Part shown: one piece after another, positions 1 through 8,519 of the stretch
Layout of the letters: each line of letters begins with the position of its first letter
Position numbering within the stretch: the first letter of the stretch is position 1
NCBI RefSeq assembly: GCF_902830275.1
Contig: NZ_CADESW010000013.1
Coordinates: 62,001 to 126,000, forward strand
DNA: 64,000 nt
Origin: Burkholderia stagnalis
GTDB lineage: Bacteria > Pseudomonadota > Gammaproteobacteria > Burkholderiales > Burkholderiaceae
Direction: 5' to 3'
The notes under the pieces: model-generated
What the model was told of the DNA's origin: nothing
Database searches by the model: none
The model's input: only the letters and a program-made list of their open reading frames with translations
Made by a program: the position numbers and the translations under genes

Positions 1-260
1 TCGTCGGCGGCATCGAGCTCGAAACCACGGTGTTTCCGTTCCTGCTGCGCGGCGTCACCGTCGCCGGCATCGATTCGGTGCGCTGCCCGACGCCGCGCCG
101 CGTCGAGGCGTGGCAGCGGCTCGCGCAGTGCGTGCCGGGCGCGCTGCTCGACGGGATGATTCGCGAGGTGCCGCTCGAACAGGTGGTCGACGCGGCGGGC
201 GAACTGGCGAAAGGCCAGGGGCACGGCCGGACGGTCGTCAACCTGAGGGCGGCGCCGTGA
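1..260 (+). CDS. Acrylyl-CoA reductase / YhdH-type quinone oxidoreductase, 3' end only
   Basis: Only the last 85 or so codons lie in the window, in the frame that starts at base 3. The visible part reads ...TTVFPFLLRGVTVAGIDS, then an RRVEAWQRL segment, and ends in GHGRTVVNL. This is the characteristic C-terminus of the YhdH/AcuI branch of medium-chain dehydrogenase/reductases, whose characterised members reduce acrylyl-CoA with NADPH. The catalytic and nucleotide-binding parts are outside the window. The family assignment therefore rests on this tail alone, and the substrate is inferred from the family. Confidence 0.75.
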   Translation, partial: VGGIELETTVFPFLLRGVTVAGIDSVRCPTPRRVEAWQRLAQCVPGALLDGMIREVPLEQVVDAAGELAKGQGHGRTVVNLRAAP

Positions 261-280
261 GCGCTTTCGCGCTTTTGTTT
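260..280 (+). terminator. Short hairpin and T-rich tail after the reductase gene
   Basis: The stop codon runs directly into AGCGC, a TTTC loop and GCGCT, followed by TTTGTTT. This is a small but well-formed candidate for Rho-independent termination of the upstream gene. The stem is only 5 bp, so termination may be weak. Confidence 0.5.
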
Positions 281-380
281 CGGATTTAAAAATGGAATAT
301 CGAAAAGAGAGCGAAAAGTAAACGATCCCGGTCGCGCCCGATCAGCAAGGCGTACACGGCTCGCGATTTAAACGCCCGGC

Positions 381-409
381 TTGTGATTGGATTCACCGCA
401 AGCTATATA
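381..409 (+). promoter_or_regulatory. Sigma-70-like promoter ahead of the signalling operon
   Basis: TTGTGA (381-386) and TATATA (404-409) are separated by exactly 17 bp, in an AT-rich pocket between two high-GC genes. The element sits about 90 bp before the start codon of the periplasmic binding protein and is the best candidate promoter for the three-gene signalling operon. The call is by eye. Confidence 0.55.
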
Positions 410-497
410 TAACTAACGCATTCCATCCCGTCGCCAATGCGGAATGCGGCGATATAACGCGCGATCGCAATCATCATGTGCGGCACGGGAATGTGGA

Positions 498-1718
498 ATG
501 AGCGACAGTGGGTCTTTCGCCAGGGAAATAGTCGACATCGATAGGCCAGGGGGTCGACGCGCGGCCTGGCGCGGGATGTGGGTCGCCGCCTGCTTCGTCG
601 CGATGTCGGCACCCGCCGCGTGCGTGGCCGCGGAACCCGGCGTGAACGACGACACGATCCGCGTCGGCATGGTCAACGCGCAGTCAGGCGATGCGGCAGG
701 CCTCGGGCGCGCGCTGCGCATCGGCGCGCAGGCCGTGTTCGACGACGCGAATGCGCGCGGCGGCGTGCACGGCAGACGGATCGACCTCGTCGTCGACGAC
801 GATCAGTACGACCCGGACAGGACCATCGACGGCACGCTGGAGATGATCGAGCAGCGCAAGGTCTTCGCGCTGTTCGGCTACGTCGGCACGCCGACGACGA
901 CGGCGGTGCTGCCGATCGTCAAGGACACCGGAATACCGCTCGTCGGCGCGTTCACCGGCGCGATGTCGCTGCGCAGGCCGGTCATTCCCGAAGTCGTCAA
1001 CATTCGCGCCAGCTATGAAGACGAGACGCGCGTGCTGGTCGACCATCTCATCGCGCGCGGCGGCGCGACACGCTTCGCCGTGTTCTACCAGGACGACGCG
1101 TCCGGGCTCGCGGTGCTGGCGGGCACGCGGCTGGCGCTGCGGCGCCACGGCCTCGACGTGGTCGCCACGGGCACCTTCCGCCGCGGGACGACGGCGGTCG
1201 AGACGGGGCTCGTGTCGGTGCTCGAGGGCCGGCCGGACGTCGTCATCATGGTCGGCCCCTACACGCCGGTCGCCGCATTCATCCGCGCCGCGCGCCGCGA
1301 GGGCCTTCAGGCCCGGCTCGCGACCGTTTCGTTCGTCGGCACCGACGACCTGCTGCGCCTCGTGGGCGCCGACGGCGACGGCATGCTGATCACGCAGGTG
1401 GTGCCGCTGTCCCGCAGCGACCGCGACGTCACCCGCGACTGCATGCGGCTGATCGCGCGCCGCTTTCCGGAAGAGCGCGTCGGCGTGGTGGGGCTCGAGG
1501 GCTGCATCGATGCGAAGGTCATGTTGATCGGGCTCGAACGCGCGGGCCCCGCGCCGACCCGGGCCGGCCTGTTGCACGCGCTCGAGTCGATCCGGCATCT
1601 CGACATCGGCGGCGTGGTGGTCGACCTGGGGGCGGACAACCATCAGGCGTTGAATACGGTGTTTCTCTCCGAGATCGAGCGCGGCCGGGTCGTGCCACTG
1701 GGCGAACCGGCCAGGTAA
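498..1718 (+). CDS. Periplasmic ABC-type (branched-chain amino acid-like) substrate-binding protein
   Basis: This 406-residue exported protein has the Peripla_BP_6 (Leu/Ile/Val-binding, type I) fold signature: DDTIRVGMVNAQSGDAAGLG near the mature N-terminus, then NARGGVHGRRIDLVVDDDQYDP and GTPTTTAVLPIVKD. The chosen start (ATG 498) gives a 26-residue positive n-region, then a hydrophobic stretch (MWVAACFVAMSAPAACVAA) as signal peptide. An ATG at 576 would give a minimal signal, and one at 444 seems too long. No ABC permease or ATPase gene follows. Instead the next gene is a sensor kinase with a large periplasmic domain, so I infer a sensory co-receptor role like TorT with TorS. The ligand cannot be read from the sequence. 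Confidence 0.85.
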   Translation: MSDSGSFAREIVDIDRPGGRRAAWRGMWVAACFVAMSAPAACVAAEPGVNDDTIRVGMVNAQSGDAAGLGRALRIGAQAVFDDANARGGVHGRRIDLVVDDDQYDPDRTIDGTLEMIEQRKVFALFGYVGTPTTTAVLPIVKDTGIPLVGAFTGAMSLRRPVIPEVVNIRASYEDETRVLVDHLIARGGATRFAVFYQDDASGLAVLAGTRLALRRHGLDVVATGTFRRGTTAVETGLVSVLEGRPDVVIMVGPYTPVAAFIRAARREGLQARLATVSFVGTDDLLRLVGADGDGMLITQVVPLSRSDRDVTRDCMRLIARRFPEERVGVVGLEGCIDAKVMLIGLERAGPAPTRAGLLHALESIRHLDIGGVVVDLGADNHQALNTVFLSEIERGRVVPLGEPAR

Positions 1719-1764
1719 CGCATCCGGACGGCCGCGCGCGGGCCGTCTCCATCGAGGGGGATGC

Positions 1765-4700
1765 ATGGATATCAAGGCCAAGCTTGTCGCCAGCACCAGC
1801 CTGATGCTGCTGGGCGTGCTGGCGATATCCGCGACCAGTCTGCTGGCCGTGCACGGCATCGCATCCGGCGTGCGCACGCTGACGACGGAGTCGCTGCCGT
1901 TGCAGACGCACAGCAACGCGCTCCAGCGCGCGTACGGCGACCTCGTGACGGATTTCGGCCGGCTCGCGCAGGCGCAGGACGGGGCCGGGCAGGAGGCGGT
2001 GACGGCGGCGATCGGCGCGCAATTGCAGCGGATCGCGGTCGAAGCGGCGGCCATCCGCGCGATCGACGCGCACGGCGTCGACGTGCCTTCCGCCGAGCTG
2101 CGCAGCATGCTCGCGTCGATGAACGCAGGCGTCGGCCAGCGTCGGCGGGACAACGCGATGCTCGACGCCGAAAGCGCGCGGGTCGCGCATGTCCGGGAAA
2201 GCAGCGCGGCGCTGCTGGACGTCATCGGCAAGGAAACCGGCCGGCTCGACAGCCGGGCCGTGGCGGCCGTGACCGACGCGCTGGCGGCCAACACCGCGTC
2301 CAACCGGGCGATTCATGCGCTGGACCAGGCCCGTGCGGACGTGAAGGATGTCATCGTCCTCGTCGACGCGATCGACGACGCGCCGTCCCGATACCGGCTC
2401 GTCCCGCTGGGCGAGCGGCTGAAGGCCGCGCTCGACGGCGCGCGCAATGGCGTGGCGATCGCCGCGGCGAATGGCGATGCCGATGCGACGCGGGACGTCG
2501 TGGCGACGCTCGGGCGGCTCGAGACGGATCTCCTCGACGGCGCCGCAGGCCTCGTCGCGCTGCGCGGCAGGGCGCTCGCGGAGCCGGCCGTCAAGGCCCG
2601 CTACCGGGCCGCGAAGGCCGACCTCTCGACGTCGCTCCAGTCGCTGGATACGACGCTCGCGGAGATCGTCGATCCGTACGCCATGCGCATCTTCAAGGCG
2701 CGCCGGCGTCTCGACGAAGCGACCGCGTTCCAGCAGCAGGCCGCGCGGATCAAGTACCTGTCGGTGCTCGTCAACGGCCGCATCGAGGAATTGACGGCCC
2801 ACTTGCGCGTGGCCGCGCAAAGCGCGGACACCGGGCAGCTCGCGCGCGCCGATCGCGAGATCCGGACCGGCGTCGACGCACTCGGCGAATCGGCGAATGC
2901 GCTGCGGGCGGCGCTCGTGGCCAGCGGGCAGGGCGAATTGAGCCGCACGCAGGACGTGGTCCCGCTGGCGGCCGAGCTGGCCGGATCGGCCCGCCGCATC
3001 GTCGCGACGAAGCAGCGGACGCTGGCCAACGACGCGGCCATGCAGCGCATCGTCGCGGATATCGACACCACCGCGAACCGCCTCGAGGCTGCCGCGGAAC
3101 AGGCGGTGCTGCGCGTCGACCTGCAGCAGCGCAGCATCGTGTCGCAGGTGTACCGCGCGATGGCGGGCGCGGTCGCGATGATCGTCGTCGTGTCGCTGCT
3201 GCTCGCGGTGGTCGGCCTCGCGATCAGCCATCGCATCGGCACGTCGATTTCGCGCCCGCTGTCGAACCTGACGCGCACGATGGCGCGCATTCGCGGCGGC
3301 AGCGACCTGTCGCTGCGCATGCGCCACCGCGGCACCGACGAAGTCGCGACGCTGATCGCGGGCTTCAACACGATGCTCGACGAAATCGAGCGGCGCGACG
3401 TCGAGCTGCAGGCCGCGATCGCGGCGGCGGAAGCGGCGAATTCGGCGAAGTCGGAGTTTCTCGCGCGGATGAGCCACGAAATCCGCACGCCGATGAACGG
3501 CGTGCTCGGCATGACCGAGCTGCTGCAGCGCACGACGCTCACCGCGAAGCAGCGCAACTTCGTCGACACCGTGTACCGGTCCGGCCAGACCTTGTTGACG
3601 ATCATCGACGACATCCTGGATTTCTCGAAGATCGAAGCCGGCAAGCTGGTGCTGGAGCGCATCGCGTTCAACCTGTATCAGCTGCTCGACGACGTCGTGT
3701 CGCTGCTCGAACCCATGGCCCGGCGCAAGGCGCTCGCGCTGCGCTTGCGCAAGCACGACCCGGTGCCGCAATGGGTGCGCGGCGACCCGGTGCGCTTGCG
3801 GCAGATCCTGACGAACCTGGTCGGCAACGCGATCAAGTTCACCGAGCGCGGGCAGGTGGAGCTGGCCGTCTCGTCGCCGGAGCACGGCCTCGTCGTGTTC
3901 ACGATCGCCGACAGCGGCATCGGCATCGCGCCGGACGTGTCGGCGCAACTGTTCAAGCCGTTCCAGCAGGCCGACAGCTCGACCGCCCGCCAATATGGCG
4001 GCACCGGGCTCGGGCTCGTGATTTCGCGGCAGTTGGCCGAGATGATGGGCGGCACGCTCTCGGTCGAATCCGCGCCGGGCCAGGGCTCGGTGTTCACCGT
4101 GACGGCGCGGCTCGAGCCGGCAGACGCCGCGGGCGCGGCCGCCACGAGCGCGAGCCGGTCGCTGGCCGGGCTGAAGGTGCTGATCGCGGACGACAGCGAG
4201 ACCGATCGCAGCGTGCTCGTCGAGCATGCGATCGAATGGCAGCTGCGCGTCGCCACGGCCAGCGGCGGCGACGACGCGCTGGCGCAGCTGCGGGCCGCCG
4301 CCGACGACGGGCAGCCGTTCGACCTGGCCATCGTCGACGTGCGGATGCCGGGCATGGACGGCATCTCGCTCGTGCGGCACATCCGCGACGATCCCGCGCT
4401 GCGCGCGCTCAGGATCATCACGCTGACCGCGTTCGAGCGGATGGACAGCATCCAGGTCGCGCGCGAACTCGGCATCGACGCGCGCCTGACCAAGCCGCTC
4501 CACGGTGCGGACCTGTACGCGTGCATCGCGTCGGTGATGCGCGTGACGCCGCCCCGGCTGCCGTCGGCGGCACCGGTCGATGCCGATGCCGGCGCCGGCG
4601 TTGCGCCGGAGGGCGGCCCGCCGTACGGCGCGGCGCCGGCGCGCGTGCTGCTGGTCGAGGACAACCCCGTCAACCAGCAGATCGCGCTGGCGATGCTGGA

Positions 4701-5673
4701 AGACACGGGCTATGCGGTGGAGGTGGCCGAAAACGGCCGGGAGGCGCTGGACAGGCTGCTTGAAGACCGTTTCGACGTCGTGCTGATGGACTGCCAGATG
4801 CCGCTGATGGACGGCTTCGAGGCGACGCAATGGCTGAGGCTGCGCGAGGCGGAGACGGGCGCGGCGCGGCTGCCGGTCATCGCGCTGACGGCCAATGCGA
4901 TCAGTGGCGACCGGGAGCGGTGTCTCGCCGCCGGCATGGACGACTACCTGAGCAAGCCGTTCAGCCGCGATGCGTTGCTGCAGATGCTCGCGCGCTTTGC
5001 GCGGGGCGATGCGCGGTCGGCGGTGCGGGCGCATGAAGGAGCGAGCGACGCGGCAGGCGCCGGGGCCGCTAAGGCGACCGCTGAAGCGGCAGTCGAAGCG
5101 GCAGTCGACATGGCCACTAAAGCGGCCGCCGATTCGGCAGGCGCCGTGGCCGCTAAAGCGGCCGCCGAGGCGGCAAGCGCCGTGCCCGCCGAAACGACCG
5201 CCGAGGCGGCAGGCGACGTGGCCGCTGAAGCGACCGCCGATTCGGCAAGCACCGCCCCGGATGACGACGCGAACGTGATCGACCGCAAGGCGCTCGACGC
5301 GTTGCGCGCGCTGCAGCGGCCGGGCCGGCCCGACGTGCTGACGCGGATCATCGACCAGTTCGACCTCGATGCGCCGCGGCTGATCGCGGGCATGCACGCG
5401 GCCGTCGCGGCCGGCGACGCCGATGCGCTGAAGCTCGCGTCGCATACGCTGAAATCGAGCAGCGCGAACGTCGGCGCGCACGCGCTGTCGGTCCGCTGCC
5501 GGGAGATCGAGCAGCTGGCGCGGGCGGCCGACGTCTCGGCGGCGGCGAGCCTGGTCGCCGGCGCGGCTGCGGATTTCGCGCGCGCGCAGGCCGTCCTGCG
5601 CGCGCAACGGGTGGACGTGGACGCGAACACGGCCGCGCGCGCGCAGCCGGAGAAGGAGGGAACCCAGCCGTGA
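1765..5673 (+). CDS. TorS-like tripartite hybrid sensor histidine kinase (HK-REC-REC-HPt)
   Basis: This 1302-residue inner-membrane kinase has TM1 at about residues 6-29, a roughly 435-residue periplasmic helical domain, TM2 at about 465-488, HAMP, and HisKA with phospho-His571 (MSHEIRTPMNG). HATPase_c follows with N, G1 and G2 boxes (NLVGNAIKF, DSGIGIA, GGTGLGLVIS). Receiver 1 has Asp858 and receiver 2 has Asp1009 (LMDCQMPLMDGF). A C-terminal HPt domain carries His1227 (HTLKSSSANVGA). The layout permits a full His-Asp-His phosphorelay. Between receiver 2 and HPt lies an Ala-rich linker built of four 36-bp repeats. The gene follows the binding-protein gene by 46 bp and overlaps the next regulator. 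TorS-like kinases are known to read a periplasmic binding protein. Here the partner would be the upstream gene product (inference). Confidence 0.93.
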   Translation: MDIKAKLVASTSLMLLGVLAISATSLLAVHGIASGVRTLTTESLPLQTHSNALQRAYGDLVTDFGRLAQAQDGAGQEAVTAAIGAQLQRIAVEAAAIRAIDAHGVDVPSAELRSMLASMNAGVGQRRRDNAMLDAESARVAHVRESSAALLDVIGKETGRLDSRAVAAVTDALAANTASNRAIHALDQARADVKDVIVLVDAIDDAPSRYRLVPLGERLKAALDGARNGVAIAAANGDADATRDVVATLGRLETDLLDGAAGLVALRGRALAEPAVKARYRAAKADLSTSLQSLDTTLAEIVDPYAMRIFKARRRLDEATAFQQQAARIKYLSVLVNGRIEELTAHLRVAAQSADTGQLARADREIRTGVDALGESANALRAALVASGQGELSRTQDVVPLAAELAGSARRIVATKQRTLANDAAMQRIVADIDTTANRLEAAAEQAVLRVDLQQRSIVSQVYRAMAGAVAMIVVVSLLLAVVGLAISHRIGTSISRPLSNLTRTMARIRGGSDLSLRMRHRGTDEVATLIAGFNTMLDEIERRDVELQAAIAAAEAANSAKSEFLARMSHEIRTPMNGVLGMTELLQRTTLTAKQRNFVDTVYRSGQTLLTIIDDILDFSKIEAGKLVLERIAFNLYQLLDDVVSLLEPMARRKALALRLRKHDPVPQWVRGDPVRLRQILTNLVGNAIKFTERGQVELAVSSPEHGLVVFTIADSGIGIAPDVSAQLFKPFQQADSSTARQYGGTGLGLVISRQLAEMMGGTLSVESAPGQGSVFTVTARLEPADAAGAAATSASRSLAGLKVLIADDSETDRSVLVEHAIEWQLRVATASGGDDALAQLRAAADDGQPFDLAIVDVRMPGMDGISLVRHIRDDPALRALRIITLTAFERMDSIQVARELGIDARLTKPLHGADLYACIASVMRVTPPRLPSAAPVDADAGAGVAPEGGPPYGAAPARVLLVEDNPVNQQIALAMLEDTGYAVEVAENGREALDRLLEDRFDVVLMDCQMPLMDGFEATQWLRLREAETGAARLPVIALTANAISGDRERCLAAGMDDYLSKPFSRDALLQMLARFARGDARSAVRAHEGASDAAGAGAAKATAEAAVEAAVDMATKAAADSAGAVAAKAAAEAASAVPAETTAEAAGDVAAEATADSASTAPDDDANVIDRKALDALRALQRPGRPDVLTRIIDQFDLDAPRLIAGMHAAVAAGDADALKLASHTLKSSSANVGAHALSVRCREIEQLARAADVSAAASLVAGAAADFARAQAVLRAQRVDVDANTAARAQPEKEGTQP
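5107..5250 (+). repeat. Four 36-bp in-frame tandem repeats in the kinase linker
   Basis: Four consecutive 36-bp units encode a 12-residue Ala-rich pattern of the type A-V-A-A-K-A-A-A-E-A-A-S, with scattered substitutions. They lie between receiver 2 and the HPt domain of the sensor kinase. The unit length keeps the reading frame, so copy-number change would lengthen or shorten the phosphorelay linker without breaking the protein. Confidence 0.85.
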
Positions 5674-8222
5674 ACGATCGACAATCCGACGCACCGGTGA
5701 TCCTGGTCATCGACGACGACGCGATGACGCGTCTGCTGGTGGTGGAAACGCTCGAGCCCGACGGTTTTCGCGTCGAGGAGGCGGCCGCGCCGCAGGAAGG
5801 CGTCGACGCGTTCCTGCGTCATCGCCCCGACCTGGTGTTGCTCGACGTCGAGATGCCGGGCGGCGACGGCTTCGAATGCTGCCGGCAGCTGCGTGCGCTG
5901 CCCGAGGGGCAGCGCGTGCCGATCGTGATGCTGACCGGCAACGACGACGACGCGTCGATCGCCAGCGCCTTCGACGCCGGCGCGACCGATTTCGTGTCCA
6001 AGCCGATGCGCTGGAAGCTGCTCGGCTACCGGATCCGCTATCTGCTGCGGGCCGCCGCCACGCTCGAACAGCTCGCGAACACCGAGACCAGCCTGACCCA
6101 TGCGCAGGCGCTGGCGCACGTGGGCAACTGGGCGTACCAGGCCGGCCGCCAGGACGGCTATTGGTCGCCGGAGCTGTACCGCATCGTCGGCCTCGATCCC
6201 GAACGCACGCCGGCCACCTTCGACCGGCTGCTGCAATGCGTGCCGGCCGACGAGCAGCCGCTGCTGATCCAGTCGTTCACGAGCCTGCGCACCGAGGGCG
6301 CCGCGTTTACGCTCGAGCATCGGCTGATCCACGCGGACGGCACCGAGCGCCACGTGCTGCACCAGGCCGAGGCGGGCCGCGACCTGAACCACGCGATCAT
6401 CCTGCGCGGCATCGTGCAGGACATCACCGAGCGCAAGGTGCAGCAGGGGCGCATCGAATACCTGGCCAACCACGATGCGCTCACCGGGCTGCCCAATCGC
6501 AACCTGTTGAGCGACCGCATGGAGCAGGCGATCTCGCACGGGCGGCGCACGGGGCAGCTGGTCGCGGTCATGGTGCTCGACCTGGACCGCTTCAAGCACG
6601 TCAACGACACCTTCGGCCATTCGGTCGGCGACAGCCTGCTGAAGGCCGTCGCGGTGCGCCTCAAGGAGGCCGTGCGCGACGGCGACACGGTCGCGCGGCT
6701 CGGCGGCGACGAGTTCGTCGTGATGCTGGCGAACCTGTCGACGCCGGCGGATGCGGACGTGGTCGCCCGCAAGGTACTGGACATTTTCGTCGCGCCGTTC
6801 GCGTTCGACGGGCACGACCTGCACGTGACGACGAGCATCGGCATCAGCCTGTGCCCGATCGACGGCACCAGCGCGGAAGCGCTGCTGCGCACGGCCGACG
6901 CCGCGCTGTACAGCGCGAAGGAGCGCGGGCGCAACGGCTACAGCTTCTACACGCGCGAGCTGGGCGTGCGGGTGGAGGAGCGGGCCGGGCTCGAAAACGC
7001 GCTGTATCAGGCCGTGACGAACAACGAGCTGGAGCTGTACTACCAGCCGAAGGTCGACCTGAAGACCGGCCAGATCAGCGGCGTCGAGGCGCTGATCCGC
7101 TGGCGGCGCCCCGGCATCGGCGTGATTCCGCCCGACCGGTTCATTCCGATCGCGGAGGAAACCGGGCTGATTCTGCCGATCGGCGAATGGGTGCTGCGCA
7201 CCGCGTGCGAGCAGGCCGTCGCATGGCAGCAGGAAGGGCATCCGCCGATCCCGATCGCCGTCAACCTGTCGGCGCGCCAGTTCCAGCAGCAGAACGTGGC
7301 CGAACTGGTGCGCACGACGCTCGCCGAAACGGGCCTCGCGCCCGCGTGGCTCGAACTCGAGCTGACCGAGAGCGTGCTGATGCAGGACCGCCGCTCGATC
7401 GCGCAGACGCTGCAGGACCTGAAGGCCCTCGGCGTCGTGCTGTCGCTCGACGATTTCGGCACCGGCTATTCGAGCCTGTCCTACCTGAAGGATCTGCCGA
7501 TCGACGTCGTCAAGATCGACAAGTCGTTCCTGAGCGACGTGACCACGAGCGCGGAAGGGGCGTCGCTGACGCGCTCGATCATCGCGATGGCGGAGTCGCT
7601 GAACATGGAGACGGTGGCCGAGGGCGTGGAGACGGAGGCGCAGCTGTCGTTCCTGAACCGGCATCGCTGCCACGCGATGCAGGGCTACTACTTCAGCCAC
7701 CCCGTCACGGGCGCGGAAATCGCCGGCATGCTGGCCGTCGGCACCGAACTGCCGGATCATTGCCGGCGGCGCGAGCTGCTGCACCGCACGCTGCTGCTGG
7801 TCGACGAAGACCGGTCGGCGCTGCAAATGATCCGGCGGGCGCTCAGCCGCGACGGCTACGAGATCCTCGGCGCGACCCATTCCGGCGAAGCGCTCGAACT
7901 GCTCGCGCGCCATCGCGTGGGCGTGATCGTGTCGGCGCTGCCCGGCATCGATCTGCTGCAGCGGGTCAAGGCGCTGTACCCGGACGTCGTGCGCATCCTG
8001 CTGTCCGGCTACGCCGACGCGCAGGCGATTGCCGGCACGTTCGACGACGGATCGGTGCAGAAGGTGCTGACCAAGCCGTGGGACGTCGCGCTGCTGCGCC
8101 GGCACATCGCCGAGGCGTTCCAGCAGTTCGAGCGGGTCGACGTGATGGTGCCGCCGGCGCAAGGCCGGCGGGGCGTGGACGTTGCATACGCCGACGAGGG
8201 GGCGCGCCGCGACACGGCTTGA
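5670..8222 (+). CDS. Response regulator with REC-PAS-GGDEF-EAL-REC architecture (cyclic di-GMP turnover)
   Basis: The 850-residue cytoplasmic protein starts with GTG, which overlaps the kinase stop codon (GTGA), and has AAGGAGGG 9 bp upstream, so the pair is translationally coupled. Domains in order: receiver with Asp59 (LLDVEMPGGDGF), PAS with PAC (about 150-265), GGDEF with an intact RLGGDEF site (345-349), EAL with intact EAL (473-475), DDFGTGYSSL and KIDKSF motifs, and a second receiver from about residue 707. That last receiver keeps the acidic pocket (VDED) and the KPW lysine, but has Ala756 where the phospho-accepting Asp belongs. It resembles RpfG-type receivers. The predicted output is synthesis and/or breakdown of cyclic di-GMP under control of the upstream kinase. 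Confidence 0.92.
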   Translation: MNDRQSDAPVILVIDDDAMTRLLVVETLEPDGFRVEEAAAPQEGVDAFLRHRPDLVLLDVEMPGGDGFECCRQLRALPEGQRVPIVMLTGNDDDASIASAFDAGATDFVSKPMRWKLLGYRIRYLLRAAATLEQLANTETSLTHAQALAHVGNWAYQAGRQDGYWSPELYRIVGLDPERTPATFDRLLQCVPADEQPLLIQSFTSLRTEGAAFTLEHRLIHADGTERHVLHQAEAGRDLNHAIILRGIVQDITERKVQQGRIEYLANHDALTGLPNRNLLSDRMEQAISHGRRTGQLVAVMVLDLDRFKHVNDTFGHSVGDSLLKAVAVRLKEAVRDGDTVARLGGDEFVVMLANLSTPADADVVARKVLDIFVAPFAFDGHDLHVTTSIGISLCPIDGTSAEALLRTADAALYSAKERGRNGYSFYTRELGVRVEERAGLENALYQAVTNNELELYYQPKVDLKTGQISGVEALIRWRRPGIGVIPPDRFIPIAEETGLILPIGEWVLRTACEQAVAWQQEGHPPIPIAVNLSARQFQQQNVAELVRTTLAETGLAPAWLELELTESVLMQDRRSIAQTLQDLKALGVVLSLDDFGTGYSSLSYLKDLPIDVVKIDKSFLSDVTTSAEGASLTRSIIAMAESLNMETVAEGVETEAQLSFLNRHRCHAMQGYYFSHPVTGAEIAGMLAVGTELPDHCRRRELLHRTLLLVDEDRSALQMIRRALSRDGYEILGATHSGEALELLARHRVGVIVSALPGIDLLQRVKALYPDVVRILLSGYADAQAIAGTFDDGSVQKVLTKPWDVALLRRHIAEAFQQFERVDVMVPPAQGRRGVDVAYADEGARRDTA

Positions 8223-8519
8223 GTGTCGGCCGCGCGAGGCGGCATGGGTTCGACCCTCCATATCCGTGATCGCGACCGGGTCCGGAAGTTGCGCCCTGCA
8301 TGGATTTCGGCCGCTGCGCGCACCGCTATCCCGCCACATGTTCGTGAACGACCCGGCGCACGGCCGGCTCGTCGAGATCGATCCGGCCGCGGATCGGGTC
8401 GTGGATGAATGAACGGCCGACGCTTCGCATCATGTCGCCGCCATCACGCGCCGCGCCATCGCGGCCCGGGCGCCGGCATCGAAATTGCTGCACGAGCGTA
8501 TCGCGACGGAGGGCGCAGC
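8223..8519. other. 297-bp spacer without a convincing gene
   Basis: No long codon-biased frame fits here. A 24-codon ORF (8338-8412, + strand) has no clear ribosome site. I see no terminator hairpin with a T-run and no strong promoter. A purine-rich GGAGGG just before 8520 is the ribosome-binding site of the next gene. Confidence 0.5.

Noticed and set aside
684..2303. 539-codon minus-strand frame across the binding-protein and kinase genes
   Set aside because: It spans two real genes and has no motifs. It is a shadow frame.
1519..5694. Very long open frame (1391 codons) on the minus strand opposite the sensor kinase
   Set aside because: Composition is Arg/His/Ala/Asp-rich with no family motif, and the opposite strand encodes an unmistakable kinase. 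This is a G+C-rich shadow frame.
8338..8412. 24-codon ORF (MFVNDPAHGRLV...) in the spacer before the DUF3182 gene
   Set aside because: No ribosome site, very short, and no match recognised. It is possible but unsupported.
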